DNA from: Rhizobium sp. 16-449-1b
GTDB taxonomy: Bacteria; Pseudomonadota; Alphaproteobacteria; Rhizobiales; Rhizobiaceae
Direction of reading: 5' to 3'
DNA: 64,000 bases
Assembly: GCF_017741935.1 (NCBI RefSeq)
Contig: NZ_JAGHMH010000028.1
Coordinates: 434,001 to 498,000 of the forward strand
Made by a program: the position numbers and the translations under genes. The notes under the pieces were generated by a model. The model was given only the letters and a program-made list of their open reading frames with translations, ran no database searches and was not told the DNA's origin. This document shows, one piece after another, positions 9,009 through 17,865 of the stretch (the stretch's first letter is position 1; the number at the start of each line of letters is the position of its first letter).

Positions 9009-9104
9009 ATGTCTTGGCACGCCCCTAAGTTCATTGAAGTCAGCTGCGGTATGGAAATCAACCGTTACGCTCCTGCCGACGGCAACGAACCGATCCTTTT
9101 CTAA
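9009..9104 (+). CDS. pqqA: PqqA, precursor peptide of pyrroloquinoline quinone
   Basis: This 31-residue frame is too small for most length cut-offs. It contains the invariant Glu-X-X-X-Tyr of PqqA (EINRY), whose two side chains are cross-linked to build the PQQ ring system. The N-terminal half (WHAPKFIEVSCGMEI) matches the usual PqqA pattern. It is 44 bases upstream of pqqB and in the expected position in the operon. A GGAGAC sequence just ahead of the ATG serves as ribosome site. A second ATG at 8993 is out of frame and leads to a short dead end. Confidence 0.93.
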   Translation: MSWHAPKFIEVSCGMEINRYAPADGNEPILF

Positions 9105-9148
9105 GGTCGGCTAAACCCAATTTGTATTGTAATTTTTGAGGTCCGCGC

Positions 9149-10063
9149 GTGACAGATTCATCTGGCTTTCGCGGTCTGGTTCTTGGGGCCGCCGCGGGCG
9201 GCGGCCTTCCGCAATGGAATTGCGGTTGCCAGAATTGCCGCCTTGCGCGCGATCCGGCATCCGGTGTCAGGCCACAATCGCAATCATCGCTCGCCGTCAG
9301 TCTCGATGGCCACAGCTGGGCGGTTTTAAACGCTTCTCCCGATATCAGGCAGCAGATCATCGACAATAGCGCGCTGCATCCCAAGGCGCTGCGCGACAGT
9401 CCGATCAAGAGCGTGCTGATCACCAATGGCGATATCGACCATCTGGCTGGCCTGTTGATCCTGCGCGAAAAGCAGCCGCTGGAAATCTTCGTGACGGCGG
9501 CGATCGCCGAGATCATCGACGACAACCCCGTCTTTCGCGCCCTTGATCCCGCCTTTGTAAAGCGCCACACGATAACGCTTGAGCAGCCGTTTTCTCTGCT
9601 CCCGGGCGTCGAGGCCCGGTTGTTCGCTGTCCCCGGCAAGGTGCCGCTGTTCATGGAAAATGGCGAGCCCGAGCTTCAGCTGGAAGGCGAGCAGACCGTC
9701 GGCGTCGAGCTGATCGCCGAGGGCAAGCGCGTCTATTACATTCCGGGCTGCGCCCATATCAACGATCGCCTCATCGCACGGATCGACGGCGCCGACGCCT
9801 TGTTCTTCGATGGCACCGTTTTCACCGACGACGAGATGATTACGCTCGGTGTCGGCCAGAAGACCGGGCAGCGCATGGGCCATATGGCGATCAGCGGGCC
9901 GGATGGCAGCTTCGCGGCCCTGTCGAAGCTCGATATCGCCAAGAAAATCTACGTCCACATCAACAACACCAATCCGATCTGGCGGGTCGGGCCCGAGCGC
10001 GACATGCTCGAGGCGAGCGGCTTCCAGATTGGCCATGACGGCATGGAGATCGACTTTGACTGA
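9149..10063 (+). CDS. pqqB: PqqB, PQQ biosynthesis hydroxylase
   Basis: The 304-residue metallo-beta-lactamase-fold protein begins with GLVLGAAAGGGLPQWNCGC, the signature start of PqqB, and contains the NGDIDHLAGLL metal region. In the current pathway model PqqB is an iron-dependent hydroxylase acting on the tyrosine-derived intermediate after cross-linking. The start is GTG at 9149 with GAGG a few bases upstream. It overlaps pqqC by 8 bases, which indicates coupled translation. Confidence 0.96.
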   Translation: MTDSSGFRGLVLGAAAGGGLPQWNCGCQNCRLARDPASGVRPQSQSSLAVSLDGHSWAVLNASPDIRQQIIDNSALHPKALRDSPIKSVLITNGDIDHLAGLLILREKQPLEIFVTAAIAEIIDDNPVFRALDPAFVKRHTITLEQPFSLLPGVEARLFAVPGKVPLFMENGEPELQLEGEQTVGVELIAEGKRVYYIPGCAHINDRLIARIDGADALFFDGTVFTDDEMITLGVGQKTGQRMGHMAISGPDGSFAALSKLDIAKKIYVHINNTNPIWRVGPERDMLEASGFQIGHDGMEIDFD

Positions 10064-10817
10064 AGCACCTGACCGGCAGGCATTCGAAGCGCGGCTGATG
10101 GCGATCGGCGCGGATCGCTATCACGACAAGCATCCGTTCCACAAAATGCTGCATGGCGGCCAGTGCACGATGACGCAGGTCCGCGCCTGGGTGATCAACC
10201 GCTATTGCTACCAGAGCCATATCCCGATGAAGGACGCCGCCTTCATGTCGCGCCTCACGGATGCCGACATGCGGCGCGCCTGGCGCTCGCGCATCGAGGA
10301 TCACGATGGCGGGCTTACCGAAGGTGGCGGTATCCGGCGCTGGCTGAAGCTGGCCGAAGCCGTCGGCCTCGATCCTGACTATGTGGCTTCCGGTCGTGGC
10401 ATCCTGCCCGCGACGCGCTTTGCCGTCGAAGCCTATGTTCACTTCGTCCGCGAAAAGCCGCTGCTTGAGGCCGTTGCCTCGTCGCTGACCGAGCTTTTCG
10501 CACCCAAGATCCATGCCGATCGTATCGCCGGGCTGTTGCAGCACTACGCCTTTGCCGACGATCAGGCGCTTTCTTATTTCCGCCAGCGTCTGAACGAGGC
10601 GCCCGTCGATGTGGCCTTCGGCCTTGCCTATGTGCTTGAGAACGCGAACACGTTGGAGAAGCAGGATGCGGCAGCCGCCGCACTGACGTTCAAGACCGAG
10701 GTGTTGTGGGCGCAGCTCGATGCGCTACATTTCGCCTATGTTACGCCGGGCCTGATCCCGCCGGGTGGCTGGGACGGTCGAGAGGGCGTGATCGGCGAAC
10801 TCGAGGAGATCGCGTGA
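10056..10817 (+). CDS. pqqC: PqqC, PQQ synthase
   Basis: PqqC catalyses the final oxidation and ring closure to PQQ without a metal cofactor. The 253-residue helical protein has the conserved stretches RYHDKHPFH, INRYCYQSHIPMKD and RIEDHDG seen in the family. The start is taken as TTG at 10056 because GGAG lies about ten bases ahead and the length then equals the family norm; an ATG at 10035 in frame lacks a ribosome site. Its stop overlaps the pqqD start in TGATG. Confidence 0.95.
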   Translation: MTEAPDRQAFEARLMAIGADRYHDKHPFHKMLHGGQCTMTQVRAWVINRYCYQSHIPMKDAAFMSRLTDADMRRAWRSRIEDHDGGLTEGGGIRRWLKLAEAVGLDPDYVASGRGILPATRFAVEAYVHFVREKPLLEAVASSLTELFAPKIHADRIAGLLQHYAFADDQALSYFRQRLNEAPVDVAFGLAYVLENANTLEKQDAAAAALTFKTEVLWAQLDALHFAYVTPGLIPPGGWDGREGVIGELEEIA

Positions 10818-11110
10818 TGAGCGAGGACACGGTCGCGATAACCGGCAGCATGGTCGTCAAGCTGGCCCGTGGCGTGCGTTTGCGCCACGATCCGGTGCGC
10901 GGACAGACCGTTCTGCTCGCACCCGAACTGGCGATGGCGGTAGATGAGATCGCCGTGAAAATCATCGAAGCGCTCGATGGCAAGCGCGATCTCGACACGA
11001 TCGCCGACGACTTCGCCGCCGAATTTCAGGCGCCGCGCGAGCAGATCGCGACCGATGTCCTGGCATTCATCCGTGAGCTCGCCAATCGTCGCATGCTGCA
11101 GGTGTTGTGA
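10817..11110 (+). CDS. pqqD: PqqD, peptide chaperone
   Basis: The 97-residue protein is the RiPP recognition element that binds the PqqA peptide and presents it to the radical SAM enzyme PqqE. It shows the family pattern (RLRHDPVRGQTVLLAPELAM and a winged-helix C-terminus with LDTIADDF). It overlaps pqqC by one base and pqqE by one base, so the three proteins are likely made in balanced amounts. Confidence 0.95.
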   Translation: MSEDTVAITGSMVVKLARGVRLRHDPVRGQTVLLAPELAMAVDEIAVKIIEALDGKRDLDTIADDFAAEFQAPREQIATDVLAFIRELANRRMLQVL

Positions 11111-12237
11111 TGGGCGTCGAGGCAAGGGTCGTTAAGCAAACGGTCGCTCCGCTATCTTCGGTAGCGCCGCCGCCGATGGCACTGCTCGCCGAACTCACGC
11201 ATCGCTGTCCGCTTGCTTGCCCCTATTGCTCCAATCCGCTGGAACTCACGGGCATCAAGGAAGAGCTGTCGACCGAAGAGTGGGTCCGCGTCTTCCAGCA
11301 GGCCGCCGAAATGGGCGTCCTGCATCTACATCTCTCTGGCGGAGAGCCTGCCTCGCGGCGCGATCTGGTCGAGCTCACGGCGGCGGGTGCGGCGGCCGGT
11401 CTCTATACCAATCTCATTACCTCGGGCGTCGGCCTCACCGAAAAGCGCCTGCTTGAACTGGCCGATGCCGGCCTCGACCATGTGCAGCTCTCGCTGCAGG
11501 GAACGAACCCCGCGAGTGCCGATCGCGTCGGCGGTTACAAAGGCGGCTACGATCGCAAGATGGCCGTCGCCGCCTGGGTCAAGGCAAGCGGCATACCGCT
11601 CACGGTCAATGCCGTCTGCCACAAGCAGAACATGGATCAGCTGGACGAGATGCTCGATCTCGCTGTGAAGCTCGGCGCCCGGCGTATCGAGATCGCCACC
11701 GTGCAGTTTCACGGCTGGGCCGAAAGAAACCGCGCCGCGCTCATGCCGACGCGCGAACAGGTCGAGCGGGCCAACAAGACCGTCATCGAGGCCCGCAAGC
11801 GCCTGGAAGGCATTTTGGTCATCGACTACGTGCCGGCCGACCACCATTCGTCCTATCCCAAGGCATGCATGGGCGGCTGGGGACGGATCGGCCTGAACGT
11901 CACCCCATCGGGGCGGGTTCTGCCGTGCCATGCGGCGGAGACAATCCCCTCGCTGACATTCGACAGTGTTCGCGAGAAGTCGCTGTCAGATATCTGGTAT
12001 CACGGCTCCGCCTTCAACGCCTATCGCGGCGAAGACTGGATGCCGGAGCTTTGCCGCAGCTGTGACCGCAAAGCGATCGATTTCGGCGGCTGCCGCTGCC
12101 AGGCAATGGCGCTTGCTGGCGATGCCAGCGCAACCGACCCCGTCTGCATTCGCTCGCCGTTGCGCGATGCGCTGACGCTACAAGCCGACAAGGATGCGGC
12201 GGCCATTCCTGGCGAGTTCGTCTACCGGGGTCGATAG
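11110..12237 (+). CDS. pqqE: PqqE, radical SAM enzyme of PQQ synthesis
   Basis: PqqE makes the carbon-carbon bond between Glu and Tyr of PqqA. The 375-residue protein has the radical SAM cluster motif CPLACPYC (Cys33, 37, 40) and a C-terminal SPASM region with many cysteines (CMGGWG, LPCHA, LCRSCDRK, GGCRC) for auxiliary iron-sulfur clusters. The ATG at 11110 is preferred over the overlapping GTG at 11107. It ends the operon; a GC-rich hairpin follows. No pqqF-type protease or PQQ-dependent dehydrogenase is in the window. Confidence 0.96.
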   Translation: MGVEARVVKQTVAPLSSVAPPPMALLAELTHRCPLACPYCSNPLELTGIKEELSTEEWVRVFQQAAEMGVLHLHLSGGEPASRRDLVELTAAGAAAGLYTNLITSGVGLTEKRLLELADAGLDHVQLSLQGTNPASADRVGGYKGGYDRKMAVAAWVKASGIPLTVNAVCHKQNMDQLDEMLDLAVKLGARRIEIATVQFHGWAERNRAALMPTREQVERANKTVIEARKRLEGILVIDYVPADHHSSYPKACMGGWGRIGLNVTPSGRVLPCHAAETIPSLTFDSVREKSLSDIWYHGSAFNAYRGEDWMPELCRSCDRKAIDFGGCRCQAMALAGDASATDPVCIRSPLRDALTLQADKDAAAIPGEFVYRGR

Positions 12238-12298
12238 CAATCACGCGCACGCTTTGTGAAATCAATCGCCGTCGGAAACAAAGCTGTGCCGATTTCGG

Positions 12299-12323
12299 CC
12301 GCCCGCCCGAATGCGGGCGGTTT
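12299..12323 (+). terminator. Probable terminator of the pqq operon
   Basis: CCGCCCGC at 12299-12306 pairs with GCGGGCGG at 12313-12320 around a six-base loop, followed by TTT. The T run is short, so termination may be partial. Confidence 0.6.
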
Positions 12324-12429
12324 GCCGGGCCACAACTCTGTGATGTCATACATCCCACGTTAACAATTGTGTCACGAAAGTGTCATTCCGTCTGACTATA
12401 AGCGGCTAAATTTCTTTCCGTTGATAGTC

Positions 12430-13503
12430 ATGATAACCAATTTTTCTGCACAACCAGCCGCCGTGTCGGTGTCGGGTCTCAGCCTGCATTTTGGCTCAAA
12501 CACGGTTCTGAATAACGTCGATCTCGCGCTTGAAAAGGGCAAGGTTCTTGCGCTGCTCGGCCCGTCCGGTTGCGGCAAGACCACGCTTCTGCGTCTGGTC
12601 GCAGGCCTGCTGGCGCCAACCAAGGGCAGCGTAAAGATTAACGGAAGCGTGGTGGCCGATGCCGCCGGTGGCCTGTTCGTGCCGCCGGAAAAGCGCGGCC
12701 TTGGCATGGTGTTTCAGGACTATGCGCTCTGGCCGCATTTGAGTGTCGCGGACAATATCGCTTTCCCGCTGGAGATGCGCGGCGTCGGCCGCAAGGACTG
12801 CGAGCGGCGCGTTGCGGCGGCGCTTGAGCGGGTTGGTCTCGGCGGTTTCGGGGCCCGGCGCATCAGCGATATGTCCGGCGGGCAGCAGCAGCGCGTTGCA
12901 ATCGCCCGCGCCATCGTCGCCGAGCCGGCTATCGTCCTTTTCGACGAGCCCATGTCGAACCTCGACCGCGAGCTTCGTGAGACCATGGTGCGTGAGATCG
13001 GCGCCTTGATGTCGGATCTTGGCCTCACCGCCATTTATGTCACCCATGATCAAAGCGAGGCGTTTTCGCTGGCCGATCAGGTTGCTGTGATGCGCGGCGG
13101 TGTTATCGAGCAGATGGCGGCGCCCGAAACGCTGGTGAGCGCGCCGGCGACGCCCGAAGTCGCGGAGTTTCTGCGCCTCGGCTGCGTCGTTCCCGTCGCC
13201 CGCGATGAGGGCGGTTTGCGTCTCAACCAAACCGGTATCGTGCTCAAAGACGACAATGCTCCCGCCGGCGCGACGCATGTGTTGCTGCCGTCTCAGGCCG
13301 TGCGCCTGACATCGGGGGAGGGCTTTCCCGCCGAGGTCGTCCACTCCCAGTTTCGTGGTGATGGCTATCTGACCACGGTTGCGCTCGGCGCCCGGCCGGC
13401 TGCAAGCGAACTTACATTCCTGGCGCGTCAGCGCGCTGTCGCGGGTGAGGTGGTCAACCTCGTCATCGATAGCGGGGACATGCGCTGGTTCACGCGCAAC
13501 TGA
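12430..13503 (+). CDS. ABC transporter ATP-binding protein, Fe3+/phosphonate (FbpC/PhnT-like) type
   Basis: The 357-residue ATPase has Walker A GPSGCGKT (44-51), the signature SGGQQQR, Walker B IVLFDEPMSNLD and a C-terminal TOBE-like extension. It belongs to the class importing ferric iron, thiamine, putrescine or 2-aminoethylphosphonate. The ATG at 12430 is chosen over earlier frames for family fit. The binding-protein and permease genes follow on the same strand. Substrate is not determined; placement after pqq may be fortuitous. Confidence 0.9.
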   Translation: MITNFSAQPAAVSVSGLSLHFGSNTVLNNVDLALEKGKVLALLGPSGCGKTTLLRLVAGLLAPTKGSVKINGSVVADAAGGLFVPPEKRGLGMVFQDYALWPHLSVADNIAFPLEMRGVGRKDCERRVAAALERVGLGGFGARRISDMSGGQQQRVAIARAIVAEPAIVLFDEPMSNLDRELRETMVREIGALMSDLGLTAIYVTHDQSEAFSLADQVAVMRGGVIEQMAAPETLVSAPATPEVAEFLRLGCVVPVARDEGGLRLNQTGIVLKDDNAPAGATHVLLPSQAVRLTSGEGFPAEVVHSQFRGDGYLTTVALGARPAASELTFLARQRAVAGEVVNLVIDSGDMRWFTRN

Positions 13504-13531
13504 AGCATATCAAACACTTATGGAGGCACAT

Positions 13532-14494
13532 ATGAGCAGATCATTTCTTGGTGCGGGCTTCGCCCTCATCGCCGGCGTACTTGCGGCAGGCGTCGCCCAC
13601 GCTGACATCACCGTCTACTCCGCCGGCCCCGGCAGCCTGATCGAGAAGCTTGCCGCCGGTTACACCAAGCAGACCGGCCACAAGGTCGAGGTGTTCCAGG
13701 CAACGACCGGCAAGATCATGGCGCGCATCGAAGCCGAAGCCGCCAATCCTGTCGTCGACGTGCTGATCTCTGCATCCTGGGATACGGCGACCGATTTCAC
13801 CAAGCGTGGTTGGCTGGTGTCCTACACGAGTCCGAACGCTGCCAAGGTTCCTGATTTCCTCAAGTCCGAGACGGCGGTCGCTCAGGGTGTTTCCGCACTC
13901 GGCATCGCCTGGAACCCGGCAAGCAACACGCCGAAGCCGACCGAATGGGCCGACCTCGCAAAGCCTGAATACAAGGACCTCGTCAACCTGCCGGATCCGG
14001 CGCAGTCGGGTGCCAGCTTCGAACTGGTGGCGGCACTTGCCGGTAGCCAGGGCTGGGACCTTTTCACCAAGCTCGATGCCAACGGCGCCGTTGTCGCCGG
14101 CGCCAATGCCGAAGCGCTGAACCCGGTTCTCCAGGGTGCAAAGGCCGCCGTCTTCGGCGCGGTCGATTACATCTCGCTCGCCGGCAAGGCAAAGGGCGAG
14201 TCGATCGACGTCATCTTCCCGGCTTCCGGCACCGTCGTCGCGCCGCGCCCGGCGATGATCCTCAACTGGTCGAAGCATCAGGATGAAGCCAAGCAGTTCA
14301 TCGACTACATGCTGTCCGACGAAGGCCAGAAGTTGGTCGCCGCCACCTACCTGATGCCTGCCCGCAGCGACATCCCGGCAAACCGCCCGCTGGTTGCCGA
14401 TCTCAAGGTTCTGCAGATCGACGCCGCTGCCGTTTACGGCAAGCGTGACGAGACGCTGAAGGAATTCGGCAAGATCTTCGCTGCCGGCAACTGA
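13532..14494 (+). CDS. ABC transporter periplasmic substrate-binding protein (Fbp/AfuA-like)
   Basis: The 320-residue protein has a cleavable signal peptide ending around AGVAHA, then a type II binding-protein fold starting DITVYSAGPG. Similar proteins bind ferric iron, thiamine, or phosphonates. The tandem tyrosines that ligate iron in FbpA are not evident; only a DYIS segment stands near the expected place, so a non-ferric ligand is likely. TGGAGG lies before the start. It sits between its ATPase and its permease, separated by 28 bases from each. Confidence 0.88.
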   Translation: MSRSFLGAGFALIAGVLAAGVAHADITVYSAGPGSLIEKLAAGYTKQTGHKVEVFQATTGKIMARIEAEAANPVVDVLISASWDTATDFTKRGWLVSYTSPNAAKVPDFLKSETAVAQGVSALGIAWNPASNTPKPTEWADLAKPEYKDLVNLPDPAQSGASFELVAALAGSQGWDLFTKLDANGAVVAGANAEALNPVLQGAKAAVFGAVDYISLAGKAKGESIDVIFPASGTVVAPRPAMILNWSKHQDEAKQFIDYMLSDEGQKLVAATYLMPARSDIPANRPLVADLKVLQIDAAAVYGKRDETLKEFGKIFAAGN

Positions 14495-14522
14495 GACTGA
14501 AGAATAATCGAGACTGAAGAGC

Positions 14523-16202
14523 ATGAAAGCGAACGGCGCAGCCGGCACCGGGCCGATAGCATGGGTGGCGACATCGGGTTTGATTGTTGTCGTGGCCGTG
14601 CCGTTCGTCTTCATCGTCCTCCAGGCGATTTTCCCTGAACTGGGGCGGAGTTCTCTCGCCGCCCCGTTCCTGCACCTTCCCGAGATGCTGTCCGATCCCA
14701 AGCTTCTGCGGATGGGTGGCAATTCGGTCGTTCTCGGCATCTGCGTCATGCTCGCGGCCGCCTTGTTGGCTGTGCCGCTTGCCGTCTTTCGCGCCTTGTT
14801 CAAGGTGCCCTTTGCAATCTTCTGGGACGTGGCGCTGCTCGTTCCCTTCATGATCCCACCCTATATCGCGACGCTCGGCTGGATCATGACGCTGCAGCCG
14901 CGCGGCTATCTGCAGCAGTTGACCGGCGTTCATCTTGCGCCCTTCCTGTTTTCCCTGGCGGGGATGACGACGGTGATGGCGCTCAACACGTTTCCGCTGG
15001 TTTATTTCGCGGTCTCGCGCACGATCGAAGCGGTCGGCGCGCGCTATGCGGATGTGGGCCGCGTGTTCGGTGCGTCCTCCTGGCGCGCCTTCTGGCGCAT
15101 CACGCTGCCGCTTTCGACCCCGGGGCTGGCTGCCAGCCTTCTTCTGGTCTTCGCAGCGGCGATCGAGGAATATGGGACGCCGGCAGCCCTTGGGCGACGG
15201 TCTGGTTTCGATGTGCTGGTGACCGAGATCGATCTGCGCATTTCCGACTGGCCGATCGACCTTGCCGGCGCCGCCGTCTTCTCGCTGATGCTGGTGATCC
15301 TGTCGCTCGCCGCCTTCATGGCGCAGCGGTGGATCCTCGCCCGCCGCTCCTATGTGACGACGGGTGGCAAGCCGCAGGCCAAGGACAAGCGCCCGCTTGG
15401 GGTACTGACTATTCCGGTTCTCCTGCTATTCGGCCTCGTAACGACGCTTGCCACCGTCATCCCGCTTCTGGCGATCCTGGCGACCGCGCTGTCGAACACG
15501 ATCTCCGGCGGCCTTGCTGTTAGCAACCTCGGCCTCTCCAATTTCGCCGCGATCGCCGATAACAGCGCCGGCGCGTTGCGGGCGCTCGGCAACAGCTTCG
15601 CGCTTGGATTGGGGACGGCGCTGCTGACCGGCATCCTCGGCGCCGTCTCGGCCTATGCGGTGGCGAAAACCCAGTTCCGCGGACGCATGATGCTCGATCT
15701 TCTGACGGCCCTGCCGAACGCCTTGCCCGGCGTCGTCGTCGCCGTGGGGCTTATCTTGGCGTGGAACCAGCCGGTGCTACCGATCACGCCCTACAACACG
15801 CCGCTTATCCTGCTTCTCGCTTATTGCTGCATCCTGTTGCCGCAGCCGATGCGTTACACCACCGCGGCGCTGCACCAGATCGGCGACAATCTCGAAGCCG
15901 CCGCGCGCGTCTGTGGCGCCAGCGCCTTCACCGCGTTTCGCCGCATCCTGTTGCCGCTGATCGCGCCGAGCCTTGTCACGGCGATGCTACTTGTCTTCGC
16001 GGTTGCGACCCGCGAACTGGTTGCGTCGATCCTTGTCGCGCCTGTCGGCATGCAGACGATCTCGGTCTTCATCTGGCGGCAATTCGAGCAGGGATCGATC
16101 GGTCTCGGCATGGCGATGGCCTTCGTCACCGTCGTGCTGACGACGCTGATCCCGCTGGTTTTGCTGTCGCTTCTGAGGCGCAGCGGGCTCGTCGCGGAGT
16201 AG
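14523..16202 (+). CDS. ABC transporter permease, fused two-domain (FbpB-like)
   Basis: The 559-residue protein contains about twelve membrane segments in two homologous halves, each with a coupling-loop motif (first half VFGASSWRAFWRITLPLSTPG, given in part; second half VCGASAFTAFRRILLPL). Fused permeases of this size are characteristic of the ferric/2-aminoethylphosphonate importer class and match the ATPase and binding protein before it. It completes a three-gene importer. Confidence 0.9.
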   Translation: MKANGAAGTGPIAWVATSGLIVVVAVPFVFIVLQAIFPELGRSSLAAPFLHLPEMLSDPKLLRMGGNSVVLGICVMLAAALLAVPLAVFRALFKVPFAIFWDVALLVPFMIPPYIATLGWIMTLQPRGYLQQLTGVHLAPFLFSLAGMTTVMALNTFPLVYFAVSRTIEAVGARYADVGRVFGASSWRAFWRITLPLSTPGLAASLLLVFAAAIEEYGTPAALGRRSGFDVLVTEIDLRISDWPIDLAGAAVFSLMLVILSLAAFMAQRWILARRSYVTTGGKPQAKDKRPLGVLTIPVLLLFGLVTTLATVIPLLAILATALSNTISGGLAVSNLGLSNFAAIADNSAGALRALGNSFALGLGTALLTGILGAVSAYAVAKTQFRGRMMLDLLTALPNALPGVVVAVGLILAWNQPVLPITPYNTPLILLLAYCCILLPQPMRYTTAALHQIGDNLEAAARVCGASAFTAFRRILLPLIAPSLVTAMLLVFAVATRELVASILVAPVGMQTISVFIWRQFEQGSIGLGMAMAFVTVVLTTLIPLVLLSLLRRSGLVAE

Positions 16203-16224
16203 TTTGCCGCTTCGATACAGGCCC

Positions 16225-16251
16225 TGAGGGGGCATTCGCTCCCCTCGTTTT
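16225..16251 (+). terminator. Rho-independent terminator after ABC importer
   Basis: GAGGGG at 16226-16231 pairs with CCCCTC at 16241-16246, followed by GTTTTG. It closes the importer operon 23 bases after the permease stop. Confidence 0.65.
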
Positions 16252-16405
16252 GTCCACAGCGTATATGGGCTTCGCTAGCGCTGGCGGCGTCTGCTTGACG
16301 ATTATCCTTGCCGATCGGCTCGATTTCCCCATTGTTTTTATGGGTATATCCACTCGATTCGTTCGCTGCGGCGGCGGAACGGGACGACGGCAGAGATCAG
16401 GGATA

Positions 16406-17374
16406 ATGGCAGAACAGTTCGACATGTTCTCGGGCGGCGCAAGCCAGTCCTCTGGACAAACCGCACGCAAGGTATCGATGAAGAGGCAGCCTCCAAGCGA
16501 TGTCAGCGAGCAGGGCATGGTCGATTGCCTGCTTGAAACAGGTCGCTACCGGATCTTGAAGAAGCTTGAGCCGCGCGCGGTCGCAGCAACGCCGCGCCCC
16601 GGCTTTCCGCTCCGTGGCGTCATCCTCGATACCGAAACGACCGGTCTCAGCCATCGCAAGGATGAGATCATCGAGATCGGCGTCATCGCTTTCAGCTTCG
16701 ACCACGATGGCAATATCGGCGACGTGACCGGTGTTTATGGCGGCATGCAGCAGCCGACTGTGGCTATACCTTCAGAGATCACCAAGCTGACCGGCATCAC
16801 CGATGCGATGGTTGCGGGCCAGGAGATCGATCTTGGGGCTTTGAAGGCCCTGATCGAGCCGGCCGATCTGATCATCGCCCACAATGCCGGCTTCGACCGG
16901 CCGTTCTGCGAGGCCTTCTCACAGATTTTCGCCGGCAAGGCCTGGGCCTGTTCCAACGCGGAAATCGACTGGTCGGCCCGTGGTTTCGAGGGGACGAAGC
17001 TTGGCTATCTTGTAGGGCAGGCGGGCTATTTCCACGATGGCCATCGCGCGGTCGACGATTGCTTCGCATTGCTCGAAGTGCTTGGACAGAATGCAGGCGC
17101 CGGACCAGCGTTTTCGGAACTCTATGCGGCCAGCCAGCACGCGCGCATCCGCATATATGCAGAAAACAGCCCCTTCGACATGAAGGATCATCTGAAGGCG
17201 CGCGGCTATCGCTGGTCCGACGGCAGCGACGGTCGTCCGAAGTCCTGGTGGGTCGAGGTGGATGAGGAAGCGCTTGAGGATGAGCTCTCCTTTCTCCGGT
17301 CGGATATCTATCGCTGGCCGGATGCCGATCCGCCGATCCGGCGCCTGACGGCCTTCGATCGCTTCAGGGCGTAG
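16406..17374 (+). CDS. DnaQ-like 3'-5' exonuclease (DEDD family)
   Basis: The 322-residue protein has an exonuclease domain at about 70-240. Motif I is DTETTG (Asp75, Glu77), motif II lies in AHNAGFDRPF and motif III in HRAVDD, giving the metal-binding acidic residues and the catalytic His of the DEDDh subgroup. The N-terminal 60 residues are polar and unrecognised. The C-terminal 80 residues (RIRIYAENSPFD and onward, Trp-rich) form an extra domain found with such exonucleases in rhizobia. The start at 16406 follows AGGGATA. A repair or proofreading-accessory role is the safest reading; it is too different from the DNA polymerase III epsilon subunit to be called dnaQ. Confidence 0.85.
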   Translation: MAEQFDMFSGGASQSSGQTARKVSMKRQPPSDVSEQGMVDCLLETGRYRILKKLEPRAVAATPRPGFPLRGVILDTETTGLSHRKDEIIEIGVIAFSFDHDGNIGDVTGVYGGMQQPTVAIPSEITKLTGITDAMVAGQEIDLGALKALIEPADLIIAHNAGFDRPFCEAFSQIFAGKAWACSNAEIDWSARGFEGTKLGYLVGQAGYFHDGHRAVDDCFALLEVLGQNAGAGPAFSELYAASQHARIRIYAENSPFDMKDHLKARGYRWSDGSDGRPKSWWVEVDEEALEDELSFLRSDIYRWPDADPPIRRLTAFDRFRA

Positions 17375-17539
17375 CTCTCTTTTATCGCCGATAGGTTGAC
17401 CTCTGCATTTCATGCATGGGTGGCGTGATGCATTGTCGCTGTTTTGCTCAGAAAGAAGCACCTATATTAGCGACATCAAACGACGCCGGAGCCAATCACG
17501 GTTGCTGACGTCAAACGAACCTCAGGAAAGGGGATCATC

Positions 17540-17686
17540 ATGAACGTAGCACGCAGCCTGAACAACTGGCGCAAGTACCGTCAGACCGTCACCGAACTTG
17601 GCCGGATGAGCAACCGCGAACTGAACGACCTCGGTATCGACCGCGGCGACATTCGCGCCGTAGCCCGCGCTTCGGTAGCGCTCTAA
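17540..17686 (+). CDS. DUF1127 (YjiS-like) small protein
   Basis: This 48-residue basic protein has the DUF1127 pattern: NWRKYRQTVTELGRMSNRELNDLGI and the C-terminal DRGDIRAVAR. AAAGGGGATC precedes the ATG. DUF1127 proteins bind RNA in Rhodobacter (CcaF1) and affect phosphate and carbon metabolism in Agrobacterium. A strong terminator follows, and 180 bases downstream an array of CCTCCTCCC hairpins begins on the same strand, the arrangement described for ccaF1 and the CcsR small RNAs. Confidence 0.92.
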   Translation: MNVARSLNNWRKYRQTVTELGRMSNRELNDLGIDRGDIRAVARASVAL

Positions 17687-17711
17687 GCCCGTCGAAAAGC
17701 CATTTACATCC

Positions 17712-17751
17712 GGAAACGCCCGCTCGATCGTAGCGGGCGTTTCCGCGTTTT
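17712..17751 (+). terminator. Strong terminator after the DUF1127 gene
   Basis: GGAAACGCCCGCT at 17712-17724 pairs perfectly with AGCGGGCGTTTCC at 17732-17744 around a seven-base loop, followed by GCGTTTT. It separates the DUF1127 message from the hairpin array, unless read-through occurs. Confidence 0.85.
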
Positions 17752-17865
17752 GGCCCGCAAATTGCCTCACATAGAGGTCAAATTTTATTCCATGCGCCGG
17801 GCGCATAGCTGCACTGCACAATGATGCCTAGAAAATGAACAGGAATTGGATATAGTCAATTTCAA

